From: Terrimonas ginsenosidimutans
Lineage (GTDB): Bacteria > Bacteroidota > Bacteroidia > Chitinophagales > Chitinophagaceae
DNA length: 64,000 nt
Direction: 5' to 3'
NCBI RefSeq assembly: GCF_022012415.1
Contig: NZ_JAKLTR010000009.1
Span: 186,001 to 250,000, forward strand
The translations under genes and the position numbers were made by a program. Numbering within the stretch: position 1 is the first letter of the stretch; each line of letters begins with the position of its first letter. Below are positions 1-8,488 of this stretch, piece by piece. The notes beneath the pieces were generated by a model that saw only the letters and a program-made list of their open reading frames with translations, had not been told where the DNA came from and did no database searches.

Positions 1-600
1 GGAGAAGCCAACGACCTTTTCTCCCATCCGGGCAACTGGGTAGGAAAGACCGCGCTTATACTGGGCGGAGTGATCTTCATCGCCCTGCTGATCATTGCGA
101 TCGTATATCCGCTACTCAAAAAGAAATGGTCCAACGTGCAGGTGCAGTTACATCCGCAGGCAACTGTATTGCATTCGCTGGAAGCACCATCGTATGCAAC
201 AGTAGCCGTTGCACTTGATTTCAGTGAAAACGATCAGCGACTGTTATCGCACGCATTGGGACAAGGCAATTCGCAAACAAAATATGTATTGGTGCATGTC
301 GTGGAAAGCGTTCCTGCCAGGATCTATGAACACGAGAGCGATGATCTGGAAACAGAAAAAGATAAAGAGCACCTCGAATTCTATGCAAAGCAATTGCGCG
401 ACCGCGGATTCGTAGCCGAAGCAAAACTCGGCTTTGGTAGCAGGGCAAAAGAAATTGTACGACTGGTGAATGAATCAACAGCAGAAATGCTGGTGATCGG
501 AGCGCATGGCCATAGCGGGATCAAAGATCTTCTTTACGGCGAAACCATCAATACAGTGAGGCATGAGCTGAAGATACCGGTGCTGGTAGTGAACCTGTAA
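1..600 (+). CDS. C-terminal part of an Nramp-like metal transporter fused to a universal stress (Usp) domain
   Basis: The frame is open at the left edge, so only about 199 C-terminal residues are visible. They begin with one strongly hydrophobic segment (GGVIFIALLIIAIVYPLL), continue with a basic stretch (KKKW), and then a Usp domain from about YATVAVALDFSE to the end. The Usp domain shows the nucleotide-loop motif GAHGHSGIKDLLYGET and the closing strand KIPVLVVNL. Bacteroidota commonly carry Nramp (MntH-like) Mn/Fe transporters with such a C-terminal Usp domain, and the preceding membrane helix fits this. The Nramp identity is inferred, because its diagnostic DPGN and MPH motifs lie outside the window. 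Another transporter fused to Usp is the alternative. The gene ends at a strong bidirectional terminator. Confidence 0.72.
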   Translation, partial: GEANDLFSHPGNWVGKTALILGGVIFIALLIIAIVYPLLKKKWSNVQVQLHPQATVLHSLEAPSYATVAVALDFSENDQRLLSHALGQGNSQTKYVLVHVVESVPARIYEHESDDLETEKDKEHLEFYAKQLRDRGFVAEAKLGFGSRAKEIVRLVNESTAEMLVIGAHGHSGIKDLLYGETINTVRHELKIPVLVVNL

Positions 601-680
601 TGCCCGTTTGGTTGCCAATTGCGAAGAACTACAACGTCTCCGTCTCCGGGTATTTACCCCGAAAACGATCATCAATAAAA

Positions 681-713
681 AAGCAAGCCCCGGTCAGTGC
701 CGGGGCTTGCTTT
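681..713. terminator. Bidirectional intrinsic terminator
   Basis: A perfect 13-bp stem (AAGCAAGCCCCGG, 681-693, with its complement 700-712) around a TCAGTG loop is followed by a T-run on the plus strand and preceded by an A-run. It sits between the convergent Usp-fusion gene and the minus-strand gene at 747-1184, so it can serve both. Confidence 0.92.
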
Positions 714-746
714 TTACTGGTTTAATGGTATAATGGCCTTGAAATA

Positions 747-1184
747 TTATGCCATTACCGCTTTCCGGTAAACGCTCCACTGAAAGCCATCTGCTGACTG
801 CAAAACAATTTTTGAATCCGCCTGCTCCAGCGTAATATAATAGGTGGTCCCTTCTTCACTGGACATTTCAAATAATTCTGTGATCCAGCGGCCGCCATAG
901 TCCTTCCGGAGGGATGCCTGCAGGTTCATCGGCAGATCAAGCGAACTGATGTTCCTGGCAACGCTCAGCAGTTCTCCGGAATAGGTATAAAATGCAGTAA
1001 GATGCTGCGTGTTATGAACAAAACTTGCTTTGTAGAATTGCGCACCCGCAGTCCAGGTCACTTCGCTTGCCCCGGAAAATTCTTTATTGAACGCTTTCAA
1101 TACAGAAGAGTTGATATCAGTATTGTTTGCAAATACAGCGAAACTGCTGATGGCGATGGCGATTGTAAGGATGATCTTTTTCAT
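747..1184 (-). CDS. Secreted hypothetical protein of the small PepSY-like type
   Basis: This is a 145-residue protein with a clear signal peptide (MKKIILTIAIAISSFAVFA, cleavage before NN). The mature part starts with a helix (NSSVLKAFNKEFSGASEVTW). It then has alternating beta strands rich in Tyr and Phe, ending in FQWSVYRKAVMA. The pattern helix, then W-containing strand, then 'YKASF' and 'AFYTYSGELL' is seen in many small Chitinophagaceae periplasmic proteins related to PepSY/BLIP-like folds. No catalytic residues are evident. It stands alone on the minus strand between the terminator at 681-713 and a 255-bp spacer. Function is unknown; the PepSY-like label is a fold guess. Confidence 0.8.
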   Translation of the reverse strand: MKKIILTIAIAISSFAVFANNTDINSSVLKAFNKEFSGASEVTWTAGAQFYKASFVHNTQHLTAFYTYSGELLSVARNISSLDLPMNLQASLRKDYGGRWITELFEMSSEEGTTYYITLEQADSKIVLQSADGFQWSVYRKAVMA

Positions 1185-1439
1185 AATGCTTTATATTGTT
1201 GGTGTTGTTTAATGGAACCGTATTGGTTTCGATTACACAGCAAAACTAATACGCACAATCACCGGAGGCAAGCCAATTGTGAGGGATGGAGTCCGATGTT
1301 AAGTAGTGTTAATACGCGTTACGCCCGGTTAAGGCTGAAACGATCCTGCCGGCTGAAATGGAGAGATTGTTAAGAATTGTTAATAAAACTTCCTGTTGAA
1401 TAAGGCACTGCCATAAAAACTTCCGGCATGCACAAACCA
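1185..1439. other. Intergenic spacer
   Basis: This 255-bp spacer must hold the promoter of the minus-strand gene ending at 1184. I see no clear TAnnTTTG element, no strong hairpin and no credible coding frame. Confidence 0.6.
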
Positions 1440-2237
1440 TTATAACTTCGGCAACCACATGCCGCCGGCAGCACCGAAGATCCCCACGGCTGTTGCAAGT
1501 GTAATAATCAGCAACAGACAGGAGAACAAATACTTTTTGAAAGAACCGGCGGAAAATTTCGCCTTGAAGTATAATACAACGATAGCCTGCGGGAAAATAT
1601 AAACAAACACATCCAGTACATACAGGAAAGGACCGGTGAATGTTTCCGGATCAAACCCCACCGGTGCACGGAAGATCACCATCCACAACATAAAAAACAC
1701 CCGGAAGAACCATACACCGCTCATTGCTATGAGCAGATGAATGGCCCAACGGTTATGCAGCGGGATATTCCGTTGCCTCGCATACCGCACACAGAAAAAA
1801 GCACAAAGCATAATGATGGCTCCATTAATTGACACGGTAGCCGTGCTGAAAGGGCCGCCGACTGCCCCCCTCACCAATGCCAGGTATAGCCCGGCTGCAC
1901 TGATCAGAAACGCCGAATAAATGTAAATACGGCCACAAACCCTGTGCAATCGCGGCCATTTACTCCTGATACCGTTGACCAGTTGCAAGGGCCCCAGAAT
2001 CGTTACAATTGCCGCCAGCACCACATGCGATGCGAAAAAGATATTGCCGGTAAGATCGTCCTTCCTGTAGAAATGAGGATTGACCTTATTCCAGTTTTCA
2101 AACTCCCCCAAAGCGGTGGAAGTCCAGTATAACATCAGGATGTAGTAAGCAAAGATCAGTTGACCAAGATAGGTAACAGTAAACCAAAAGCGAGCGGAGT
2201 ACTGGAAGATACGTGTAGCGGCAGGTGTTTGTTTCAT
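1440..2237 (-). CDS. DUF2306-family integral membrane protein
   Basis: From the ATG at 2237 the protein has 265 residues. An upstream in-frame TTG at 2285 would add 16 acidic residues unlike the family and is less likely. About seven hydrophobic segments are visible. The signature of DUF2306 proteins is present in the middle: GPLQLVNGIRSKWPRLHRVCGRIY, that is, a P-x-L-H-R-x-x-G-R-x-Y core after a membrane helix, followed by further helices. Members are uncharacterised inner-membrane proteins. The gene lies 51 bp downstream of a Crp-type regulator on the same strand and is probably cotranscribed with it. The regulator may therefore control this membrane protein, but the sequence does not prove that. 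Confidence 0.8.
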   Translation of the reverse strand: MKQTPAATRIFQYSARFWFTVTYLGQLIFAYYILMLYWTSTALGEFENWNKVNPHFYRKDDLTGNIFFASHVVLAAIVTILGPLQLVNGIRSKWPRLHRVCGRIYIYSAFLISAAGLYLALVRGAVGGPFSTATVSINGAIIMLCAFFCVRYARQRNIPLHNRWAIHLLIAMSGVWFFRVFFMLWMVIFRAPVGFDPETFTGPFLYVLDVFVYIFPQAIVVLYFKAKFSAGSFKKYLFSCLLLIITLATAVGIFGAAGGMWLPKL

Positions 2238-2288
2238 ATGCTGATGAGCTAAGGTATCTTCCTGCTCATCATCTGCACTTAACAATTG

Positions 2289-2873
2289 TTAAGAAGTGAT
2301 CTCCCGCCTGATCCGGCTCAGACTTTCCGCCTTTATACCCAGGTACGAGGCAATATACTTCAGGGGCACATTTTGTATGATACCCGGAGCATTGCTCATC
2401 AATTTCACATACCGCTGCTCCGCAGTAAGGGTTGCAAGATCATTGATGCGCTGCTTATCCTCTTCCAGGATCTGCTGAAATAAGCGGATGGTATAATCCT
2501 TTTGAGTCAGGCTCGTTTTGGAAGTTCGCTCCGCATCGGCCCTGGTGATCCTGAGCAATTCACAATCCGTGATGCATTGAAGGTATTCATTGGAAACGGT
2601 CTGATTCACAAAATGCCAGTAAGACGTAAAGAACCGCGGCCCGTCATTTAATTCTACCGTCACTTCTTCTCCCTTGTCATTAACGTAAAACTTTCTCATA
2701 AAGCCGGAGACAATGAAATTGTGATAGTGCGGTATTTTTCCAGGAACTTCGAGCAGGGTATCCCGTGGAACGAATAGGGGCCTGAATGTTTCGCGGCAGC
2801 TAGCCCTGTCAGACTCGGGAATGTCTATGATACGCGAAATATAGGCAAAAAGCGTATCGTAATAGTGGATCAT
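2289..2873 (-). CDS. Crp/Fnr-family transcriptional regulator
   Basis: A 194-residue protein with the layout of Bacteroidota Crp-like regulators. The N-terminal half is a cyclic-nucleotide-binding-type beta-roll (LLEVPGKIPHYHNFIVSGFM, then FYVNDKGEEVTVEL), followed by a dimer helix (FQQILEEDKQRINDLATLTAEQRYVKLM). A C-terminal HTH is recognisable by the recognition segment YIASYLGIKAESLSRIRREI. There is no cysteine cluster, so an Fnr-type iron-sulfur sensor is unlikely. The cNMP-contact residues of E. coli Crp are not obviously conserved, as is usual in this subgroup. It lies upstream of, and probably in an operon with, the DUF2306 gene and is divergent from the ECF sigma gene. Confidence 0.9.
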   Translation of the reverse strand: MIHYYDTLFAYISRIIDIPESDRASCRETFRPLFVPRDTLLEVPGKIPHYHNFIVSGFMRKFYVNDKGEEVTVELNDGPRFFTSYWHFVNQTVSNEYLQCITDCELLRITRADAERTSKTSLTQKDYTIRLFQQILEEDKQRINDLATLTAEQRYVKLMSNAPGIIQNVPLKYIASYLGIKAESLSRIRREITS

Positions 2874-3142
2874 GAGTTGGTCTTTGCTATAAATATACTA
2901 CGCATTGCGGCTATCTGGCGCAGCCATCCCCCTTAACACCATAAAGCTCGTTCTCTGCAAACCTGAACCTCACTGCCATACCCTTCGCCAGGGGCAGGGA
3001 AACAGATCGTGCAACATCTTTCAGGTATAGCAGACATTGGTTCAGAAATTTCCCTGAAATGGCCTTTACAAAAAAAAGACCGGCGTCCCATGTAACCTTT
3101 CCATCTTCGCGCAGTATACATTACAAACAGGACCAGAACAAT

Positions 3143-3667
3143 TTGAAAAATCTAACAGATGAGGAGCTCATGAGCCGTGTTGCTGCCGGGGAACTGGACT
3201 GCATGCGTGTGCTTTTTGAGCGATACCAGGCCTGGATCTACAATTTCCTCCTGCAGATGGTTCAAAACCGGGACGTCAGTGAAGACCTGACGCAATCCAC
3301 CTTCTATAAGGTGATGAAGAACAGATCATCCTATAACGGAGGCAGGTTCACCCCCTGGATCTTCCAGATCGCCCGGAACCTGGCCATGGATCATTTCCGC
3401 GAAGCCAGACAGAAAATGGCGCCGATGGATGGTATTCCGGAAATAGCAGATACGGTGGACGACGGAGATCAGTTGGCGGGGCTGAAACAGGCCTTGCTGA
3501 AACTGCCGGAAGCCGATCGCGAGATCCTGATCATGAGCCGCTTTCATGGTATGAAGTATTTGCAGATCGCGGCGGTGCTGAACAGTACAGAAGCTGCCAT
3601 TAAAGTAAAGATCCATCGCGCAGTTAAAAAATTGAGAACCGTTTACTTTGAATCCGTTGAGATATGA
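3143..3667 (+). CDS. ECF-type RNA polymerase sigma factor
   Basis: Region 2 is seen in ERYQAWIYNFLLQMVQ, EDLTQSTFYKVM and FTPWIFQIARNLAMDHFRE. Region 4 is seen in LLKLPEADREILIMSRFHG and the HTH YLQIAAVLNSTEAAIKVKIH. I prefer the TTG start at 3143 (174 residues, LKNLTDEELM). The frame is open from an ATG at 3059, but that adds 28 residues unlike sigma factors. A -7-like element (CATCTTCG, 3102-3109) also lies inside that extension, which would place the transcript start downstream of 3059. Its stop overlaps the start of the next gene (ATGA), so it is translationally coupled to its anti-sigma factor. The sigma factor probably drives expression of the whole envelope cluster 3143-5993. Confidence 0.9.
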   Translation: MKNLTDEELMSRVAAGELDCMRVLFERYQAWIYNFLLQMVQNRDVSEDLTQSTFYKVMKNRSSYNGGRFTPWIFQIARNLAMDHFREARQKMAPMDGIPEIADTVDDGDQLAGLKQALLKLPEADREILIMSRFHGMKYLQIAAVLNSTEAAIKVKIHRAVKKLRTVYFESVEI

Positions 3668-4440
3668 AATGCAATGATGTAGAAACACTGATCATCGATC
3701 ACCTCGAAAATGCCTTATCAGGAGAAGAACGGGATCTGGTAGAGCGTCACCTGCGGGAATGCCCCAATTGCCAGTCAGCGCTTGAGCAAAGCCGGCAGCT
3801 GCTGGTAATGATCGGACAACTTCCCCGGGAAGTTCCTCCGGAAACACTCCGGTTATCATTTGAGACAATGCTCGAAGCGGAAAAGGCATCAACGGAAACG
3901 AAGCCCGGTAAGCTGATCAGTTTCCCGTGGAAGCCCCTGCTAAGAGTTGCTGCTGCAGCGGCACTTTTGATCGCAGGAGTACTATACGGAAGCTTTCAGG
4001 CCAACCGGAAAACAGAAGAACGGGTCAGCCACCTGGAACAGCAATACCAGGAAATGGTAAAAGAAAGAACGCTGGCAATGCTGGACAACCGTTCCGCGAG
4101 CAAACGGATCCAGGCGGTGAGCTACTCAGAAGAAATGGAACAACCGGATGAGAAAGTCCTGCAGGCGATCATCAACCGCTTACACCATGACGAGAACGCA
4201 AACGTCAGACTCGCCGCCGCCGAAGCTCTATGGAAATTCAAAGACGAAGAGCTGGTCAAGCGGGCATTGATCCATGCCCTTGATCTCGAAACCAGCCCGG
4301 ATGTCCAGATCGCTATTATCGAATTCCTGATCGGCGCACGTGAAAAGCGCGCGGTAAAACCTATGCAAAAGTTATTGAACGAACCCGCCACTCCCGGCTT
4401 TGTCAAAGAACAGGTCAGGTTTGGTCTTACACAGATCTAA
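3664..4440 (+). CDS. Anti-sigma factor: zinc-finger domain, one membrane helix, C-terminal HEAT repeats
   Basis: The N-terminus has the zf-HC2 anti-sigma motif H29-x3-C33-x2-C36 (HLRECPNC). A single transmembrane helix follows at about residues 92-111 (RVAAAAALLIAGVLYGSF). After it comes a coiled coil (VSHLEQQYQEMVKERTLAML), then two or three HEAT-like helical repeats to the end (ANVRLAAAEALWKFKDEELV, then DVQIAIIEFLIGAREKRAVK). The cytosolic finger should hold the cognate sigma factor. The HEAT part would lie in the periplasm, where it could sense binding of an envelope ligand. The ATGA overlap with the sigma gene shows coupled expression. The two following DUF4097 proteins are plausible targets or ligands, which is inference. 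Confidence 0.88.
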   Translation: MKCNDVETLIIDHLENALSGEERDLVERHLRECPNCQSALEQSRQLLVMIGQLPREVPPETLRLSFETMLEAEKASTETKPGKLISFPWKPLLRVAAAAALLIAGVLYGSFQANRKTEERVSHLEQQYQEMVKERTLAMLDNRSASKRIQAVSYSEEMEQPDEKVLQAIINRLHHDENANVRLAAAEALWKFKDEELVKRALIHALDLETSPDVQIAIIEFLIGAREKRAVKPMQKLLNEPATPGFVKEQVRFGLTQI

Positions 4441-4461
4441 TTAAACAAGAAATTTAATCGC

Positions 4462-5274
4462 ATGAAATATTTTATAATACTTCTATACCCCATTTTCCTC
4501 TCAGGCTTGCAAGCACTCGGACAGAAGGAATTCAAAAAATCCCTTAGCGGCATTTCCAGGGTGGAAATTGAAACCGAAACAAGTGTCCGCATTATCAAAG
4601 GCACCGGTAGTGAGATAAAAATCAGCTCTGGCTGCACCGACTGTGGCAATGACGGAGTAAAAATCCGTGTAAACGAAAAACAAAAAGACGAAGAAGATGA
4701 AAAGGCCAACGGTCTGAAAGCTATCTACCCCGGCGGTACCGACAATACGGGCATAGGAATGATACAGCAACAGGACGGCGGCGTTTTGAAATTAAGAGAT
4801 CTTATGTCGCATTTGAAAAGAGAGGGCCTGGTCATCACTTTACCAGCTTCTGTAGCGCTCTACATTGACGCAGGCAGCCTGGGGCATATCACTGTTGAAG
4901 ACTGGAATACGGAACTGGAGTTGAAAACAATTGTTGGAGAGATCAGACTGAAAAAAGTGACCGGACCCGTAACAGCGAATTCCTCTACTGGAAATATTGA
5001 AGCAGACTTCAGCGCGCTCAACCAGGGAGCTCCCATCTCACTGATGTCTTCCACAGGGAATATTGAAGTGAATCTTCCTGCTAACGTCAAAGCTTCCATA
5101 GAGATGAAATCAACCATGGGAGGTGTATACTCGAATTTCGATCTTGTCAAGCAACGTGAAGACGGATTGAAGCCGGTCAGCGGCCATAGAGCGATCAGCG
5201 GAGACATCAATAACGGTGGTGTTAAGATCTCGCTGAAAGCATCCACCGGCAATATTTACCTCAGAAAGAAATAA
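4462..5274 (+). CDS. Secreted DUF4097-type beta-helix protein
   Basis: A 270-residue protein with a signal peptide (MKYFIILLYPIFLSGLQALG, cleavage near GQ). The mature chain has repeating beta segments of the type STGNIEADF, SSTGNIEVNL, STMGGVYSNF and ASTGNIYLRK. These are typical of DUF4097/adhesin-head 'GIN-like' right-handed beta-solenoids. A cysteine pair (SGCTDCGND) sits near residues 58-62. It starts 21 bp after the anti-sigma gene and is followed 23 bp later by a paralog, so all four genes form one operon. This suggests a cell-envelope structural or stress role. No enzymatic motif is present. Confidence 0.85.
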   Translation: MKYFIILLYPIFLSGLQALGQKEFKKSLSGISRVEIETETSVRIIKGTGSEIKISSGCTDCGNDGVKIRVNEKQKDEEDEKANGLKAIYPGGTDNTGIGMIQQQDGGVLKLRDLMSHLKREGLVITLPASVALYIDAGSLGHITVEDWNTELELKTIVGEIRLKKVTGPVTANSSTGNIEADFSALNQGAPISLMSSTGNIEVNLPANVKASIEMKSTMGGVYSNFDLVKQREDGLKPVSGHRAISGDINNGGVKISLKASTGNIYLRKK

Positions 5275-5297
5275 CAACCCAAACCAACATCATAGCC

Positions 5298-5993
5298 ATG
5301 AAAAAAATATTATTAGCCATTCTTATCCTGTCAATAGCGTTTACAGGCATCGCGCAAAGAAAAGTTGATGAAACATTCCGGACCAATGGAGCCGCGAAAG
5401 TGAAGCTGCACCTGAAGTTTGCCCGCGAGATCAAGATAGTTCAGGGCGCCGGAAACGATATCCGGCTGACAGCCTCCGTTAATATAGATGAAGGTGCCGG
5501 CAACAGCGTTTATCAATTGAAAACAAGTGAGGCATCCGGCATCTTCCAGGTGGAAGACGATTATGGCGACTATTTTGAAAAGAAGCGTAAAGAGAACAAT
5601 GGTAAAAGCTACGGTACAAATATCGAAATCACGTATGTGATCTATGTACCCGAAAACATATCACTTATTGTTAAAAGCATTTCCGGCAACCTTGTCACTG
5701 AAAACTTTAAAGGAGACCTTGAGACAGACCTCGTATCAGGCGATGTAGGCATCAAAGCCTATACAGGAAAGCTGACCTTAAAAACAGTATCAGGAAGTCT
5801 GGATGTGGCCATGAATACTGCAAACATAGATGCAAGAACAGTAACCGGAACGATCTATTCTGATCTTGATATAGACATTCAGAACAAAAAGGAAGGAGGT
5901 TATTCATCACATATCAAAGGCACCGTAAACGGAGGTAAAGATCTGGTGAAACTTGAAACGGTTTCAGGAAATATCTACATGCGCAAGAAATAA
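5298..5993 (+). CDS. Secreted DUF4097-type beta-helix protein, paralog of the preceding gene
   Basis: This 231-residue protein has a signal peptide MKKILLAILILSIAFTGIAQ. Its repeats resemble the upstream gene's: KSISGNLVTENF, DLVSGDVGIKAY, KTVSGSLDVAMN and ETVSGNIYMRK. Both proteins end in the same GNIYxRKK motif, which supports a local duplication followed by divergence; the second lacks the cysteine pair. It is the last gene of the sigma/anti-sigma operon, after which a hairpin at 6097-6159 precedes the next gene. Function is unknown, with an envelope location inferred. Confidence 0.85.
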   Translation: MKKILLAILILSIAFTGIAQRKVDETFRTNGAAKVKLHLKFAREIKIVQGAGNDIRLTASVNIDEGAGNSVYQLKTSEASGIFQVEDDYGDYFEKKRKENNGKSYGTNIEITYVIYVPENISLIVKSISGNLVTENFKGDLETDLVSGDVGIKAYTGKLTLKTVSGSLDVAMNTANIDARTVTGTIYSDLDIDIQNKKEGGYSSHIKGTVNGGKDLVKLETVSGNIYMRKK

Positions 5994-6096
5994 ACTTTTC
6001 GCCGCGAAGAACAAATTCAACCTTCATCCATTTCACTGGAAGGGTTAATCACTTCGCCAGCAGTTCAGCCACTATAAAAGATCTTAAGATCTGAAC

Positions 6097-6159
6097 ACAT
6101 TTCCCCTCTTTCCGCCTTACCCGCCAGATAAACCGGTTAGACGGAAAGATGGGAAATGT
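6097..6159. terminator. Inverted repeat after the sigma operon, possible terminator
   Basis: The arms ACATTTCCC (6097-6105) and CTTTCCG (6108-6114) pair with CGGAAAG (6142-6148) and GGGAAATGT (6151-6159), giving 16 bp with one small internal loop. There is no T-run, so factor-independent termination is uncertain; it may be a 3' stabilising or regulatory hairpin. A smaller palindrome around AGATCTTAAGATCT lies just upstream. Confidence 0.5.
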
Positions 6160-6284
6160 AAATGTGACCCGGAAAAGCCCGACCCTGCCAGGTTTATAAG
6201 AGCCGATACCAGCGGTAAGCCCCTGTGCGCAGCCTGCTGTAACGTCACAGTGTTATGCCCTCACCAAAACAAAAACAATCGTAC

Positions 6285-7460
6285 ATGAAATACTTAGTAT
6301 TACTGACAATGCTGCTATTGGGGTATTGCAGAAGTAACGGACAGGATCTGAAAGTAATAGACCAGGATTATCACAGAGCACTCGAAGTAGCTACTGTAGA
6401 AAACAAATTGATCTTTGTTGACTTTTACACAACCTGGTGCGTTCCGTGCAAGCAACTGGACAAACTCGTGTTCCAGCATGACTCGGTCAAACAGCAACTC
6501 AGTAAGGAATTCATCTTACTTAAATATGATGCAGAGAAAGACAGTGTTTTTCATTTATCGAAAAAACACCACGTGATGAGTTATCCTACCGGTTTGATCC
6601 TCGACAGGGACGGATACGTGATAGAGAGAAAATATGGCTTCCCCGGAGATGACTTTCAATCATTAAGCAAAAGTGTTTTTGAGTTTACAAACAAAGCACT
6701 GGTGGCAGCAGGTTCAGGTAAAAAACTAAAAGGCTACTCTAACAGGATCGATGCCTCAAAATATCCCCGGTTCTATACTGACTATATAAACCGTACAAAT
6801 ACCAACCTGGATACTGCAGCGCTTATAAAATTCTGGCGCAAGCAAAAAAATCTCTACTCCGAAGAATATTTTTCCACCCTGATCTATTTCTATGGTGAAC
6901 AGCTTCCCGAGCCGATGCTCAACGAGCTGTTAAAGAACAAATCCAGGTATGAATCTCTCTTTGGGAATACAGACGTGGAAGTACTCTTTTACTTTTTGAG
7001 TTCCGGGAAATTTGAAAAGGCCGTTGCAAAAAACAATGAGACGATGTTTGATAAAGCCATTGAATTCACGCGAACCGCGCTCGGGGAGAGTTACCTCAGC
7101 ACGATGGTCCCGTACTATAAAAAAGAACTTCTTATACATCAAAACAAATGGAATGAAGTTTTTGAGATCAATGAACAGCTGAAGAACAGCGGTAAATTCA
7201 ACAATGAAGCTGTGAATTCTTTTTGCTGGAACGTTTACAGGAAATGTGAAGACCCCGGCGTAATTACAAAATGCTTGCAATGGATGAAGGAGCTGACTGA
7301 TCAAAAACCGGAATTTGCTTACCTGGACACTTATGCATTCCTGTTGTATAAATCAGGAAGCAAAGAAGAAGCGAAAAGGATAATCCCGCTTGCCATTGCG
7401 GCTGCAAAAGTGGAGAAGGAAAACGCGAAAAAGCTGGAAGAATTGTTGCTGAAACTGTAA
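6285..7460 (+). CDS. Periplasmic thioredoxin-fold protein with helical C-terminal extension
   Basis: Using the ATG at 6285 gives 391 residues and a good signal peptide (MKYLVLLTMLLLGYCRSNGQ). The ATG at 6255 would put ten polar residues in front of it and is less likely. The thioredoxin domain occupies about residues 25-150, with the active site W51-C52-V-P-C55 and the cis-proline region VMSYPTGLI. The remaining roughly 230 residues are helical and look TPR-like (SGKFEKAVAKNNETMFDKAI, KSGSKEEAKRIIPLAIAAAK). It probably acts as a thiol-disulfide oxidoreductase in the periplasm. It is a single-gene unit ending about 175 bp before a terminator. Confidence 0.85.
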   Translation: MKYLVLLTMLLLGYCRSNGQDLKVIDQDYHRALEVATVENKLIFVDFYTTWCVPCKQLDKLVFQHDSVKQQLSKEFILLKYDAEKDSVFHLSKKHHVMSYPTGLILDRDGYVIERKYGFPGDDFQSLSKSVFEFTNKALVAAGSGKKLKGYSNRIDASKYPRFYTDYINRTNTNLDTAALIKFWRKQKNLYSEEYFSTLIYFYGEQLPEPMLNELLKNKSRYESLFGNTDVEVLFYFLSSGKFEKAVAKNNETMFDKAIEFTRTALGESYLSTMVPYYKKELLIHQNKWNEVFEINEQLKNSGKFNNEAVNSFCWNVYRKCEDPGVITKCLQWMKELTDQKPEFAYLDTYAFLLYKSGSKEEAKRIIPLAIAAAKVEKENAKKLEELLLKL

Positions 7461-7635
7461 AGATCAATGTAGCAGGGAGATCTTCTTATCGGAGGAGGAA
7501 CACTATAACGCAGTTTTTTTAGTTGCAGACAACGTCATTTCAGAAGGCGTTTCCGGACCATGTTCAAACAAGCGTGACCGTTCCAGCTGAATACCATCGG
7601 GAACAGGTCAATAAAAGACTGATGCAATGCACAAA

Positions 7636-7671
7636 GATCCTGGCTGATCACGAAGCCGGGATTTTCTTTTT
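7636..7671 (+). terminator. Intrinsic terminator, plus strand
   Basis: The stem GATCCTGGCT (7636-7645) pairs with AGCCGGGATT (7654-7663), with two G-T wobbles, around an 8-nt loop. A T-rich tract follows (7662-7671). It probably ends the thioredoxin-fold gene transcript; the 175 bp between stop codon and stem holds no gene I can support. Confidence 0.75.
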
Positions 7672-7747
7672 AACAGGACAGCAATTGGCGGGAGATTGCT
7701 GAATTTTGGCTCTGGCATGCAGTAAACGGGAAGCTGCCCGGAGAAGC

Positions 7748-8350
7748 TTAGGCCGCCATATTATTCGGATTGTTCTTCAGTAAATGCTTAAACCTGCTGA
7801 AGGTTTCAGGCTTGATGTTAAGATAGGAAGCAAGATATTTTTGCGGCACCCTTCTCATCAGCTCAGGGTTCTTATTTACAAAAGCAATAAATCTTTCACG
7901 TGGTGTCATTTTGATCATCTGCATTTGCCAGGTGTCACTAACGATCATCATATGAGTGATCACGAGCCGGCCAAGGCGTTCCATCCGTTTGGACTGCGCG
8001 TAGAGTTCTTCGAGTTTATCATGCCGGATGGAGATGACTGTAGCGGGTTCAATGGCTTCGACAAAATATTCGGAAGGTTCGCGGCTGAGAAAGGATTGCT
8101 GGCCCAGAATTACCTGGCCTTCGGTTGAGATCTGTACATTCGTTTCAACCTTACTTGTTTTGTAGTATTTACGGATGATCCCCTTGGAGATGAAGTTGAA
8201 GTAGTGTTCAATCTCGCCCTGTTTTACCAGGAATTCCTTTTTCCGGAATTTCCTTACTTTAAGTACAGGCTGGATGCTTTTTTCAAACTCCTCGTCTGTT
8301 ATGGTCACAAACTTCCTCAGGAAATTCAGAAAGACCTTTACATTTTCCAT
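7748..8350 (-). CDS. Crp/Fnr-family transcriptional regulator
   Basis: A 200-residue protein with the same architecture as the regulator at 2289-2873. It has a beta-roll (FLVKQGEIEHYFNFISKGII, VNVQISTEGQVILG-like segment), a long dimer helix and a C-terminal HTH with MRRVPQKYLASYLNIKPETF then SRFKHLL. The two proteins share the pattern I-x-K-x-E-x-x-S/F-R at the recognition helix and are family paralogs, not a recent duplication. It is transcribed away from icd, with a 257-bp divergent region between the two start codons. No partner gene lies downstream, so the target is unknown. Confidence 0.88.
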   Translation of the reverse strand: MENVKVFLNFLRKFVTITDEEFEKSIQPVLKVRKFRKKEFLVKQGEIEHYFNFISKGIIRKYYKTSKVETNVQISTEGQVILGQQSFLSREPSEYFVEAIEPATVISIRHDKLEELYAQSKRMERLGRLVITHMMIVSDTWQMQMIKMTPRERFIAFVNKNPELMRRVPQKYLASYLNIKPETFSRFKHLLKNNPNNMAA

Positions 8351-8476
8351 ATGCAGCGCCCATTTGTTTGTAGAAGTTAGGTAAAAAAATAGAATCCTGA
8401 AATAGGGAATGGCCTATTTTTTTGGATTCCGGGAACGGTTGCGCAGAATCTGAGCGGATTTAGCCATGATATTTTG

Positions 8477-8484
8477 TAAATTTG
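8477..8484 (+). promoter_or_regulatory. Bacteroidota -7 element of the icd promoter
   Basis: TAAATTTG matches the TAnnTTTG consensus of the Bacteroidota housekeeping sigma factor exactly. It would place the transcript start near 8491 and give icd an untranslated leader of about 115 nt. The -33 TTTG is not well conserved. Confidence 0.6.
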
Positions 8485-8488
8485 CTCC

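Noticed and set aside
6255-6284. Upstream start for the thioredoxin-fold protein
   Set aside because: It would place ten polar residues before a good signal peptide; the ATG at 6285 fits better.
7461-7635. Short gene between the thioredoxin-fold gene and its terminator
   Set aside because: A purine-rich GGAGGAGGAA precedes a short frame, but there is no start codon at the proper distance and the frame closes quickly.
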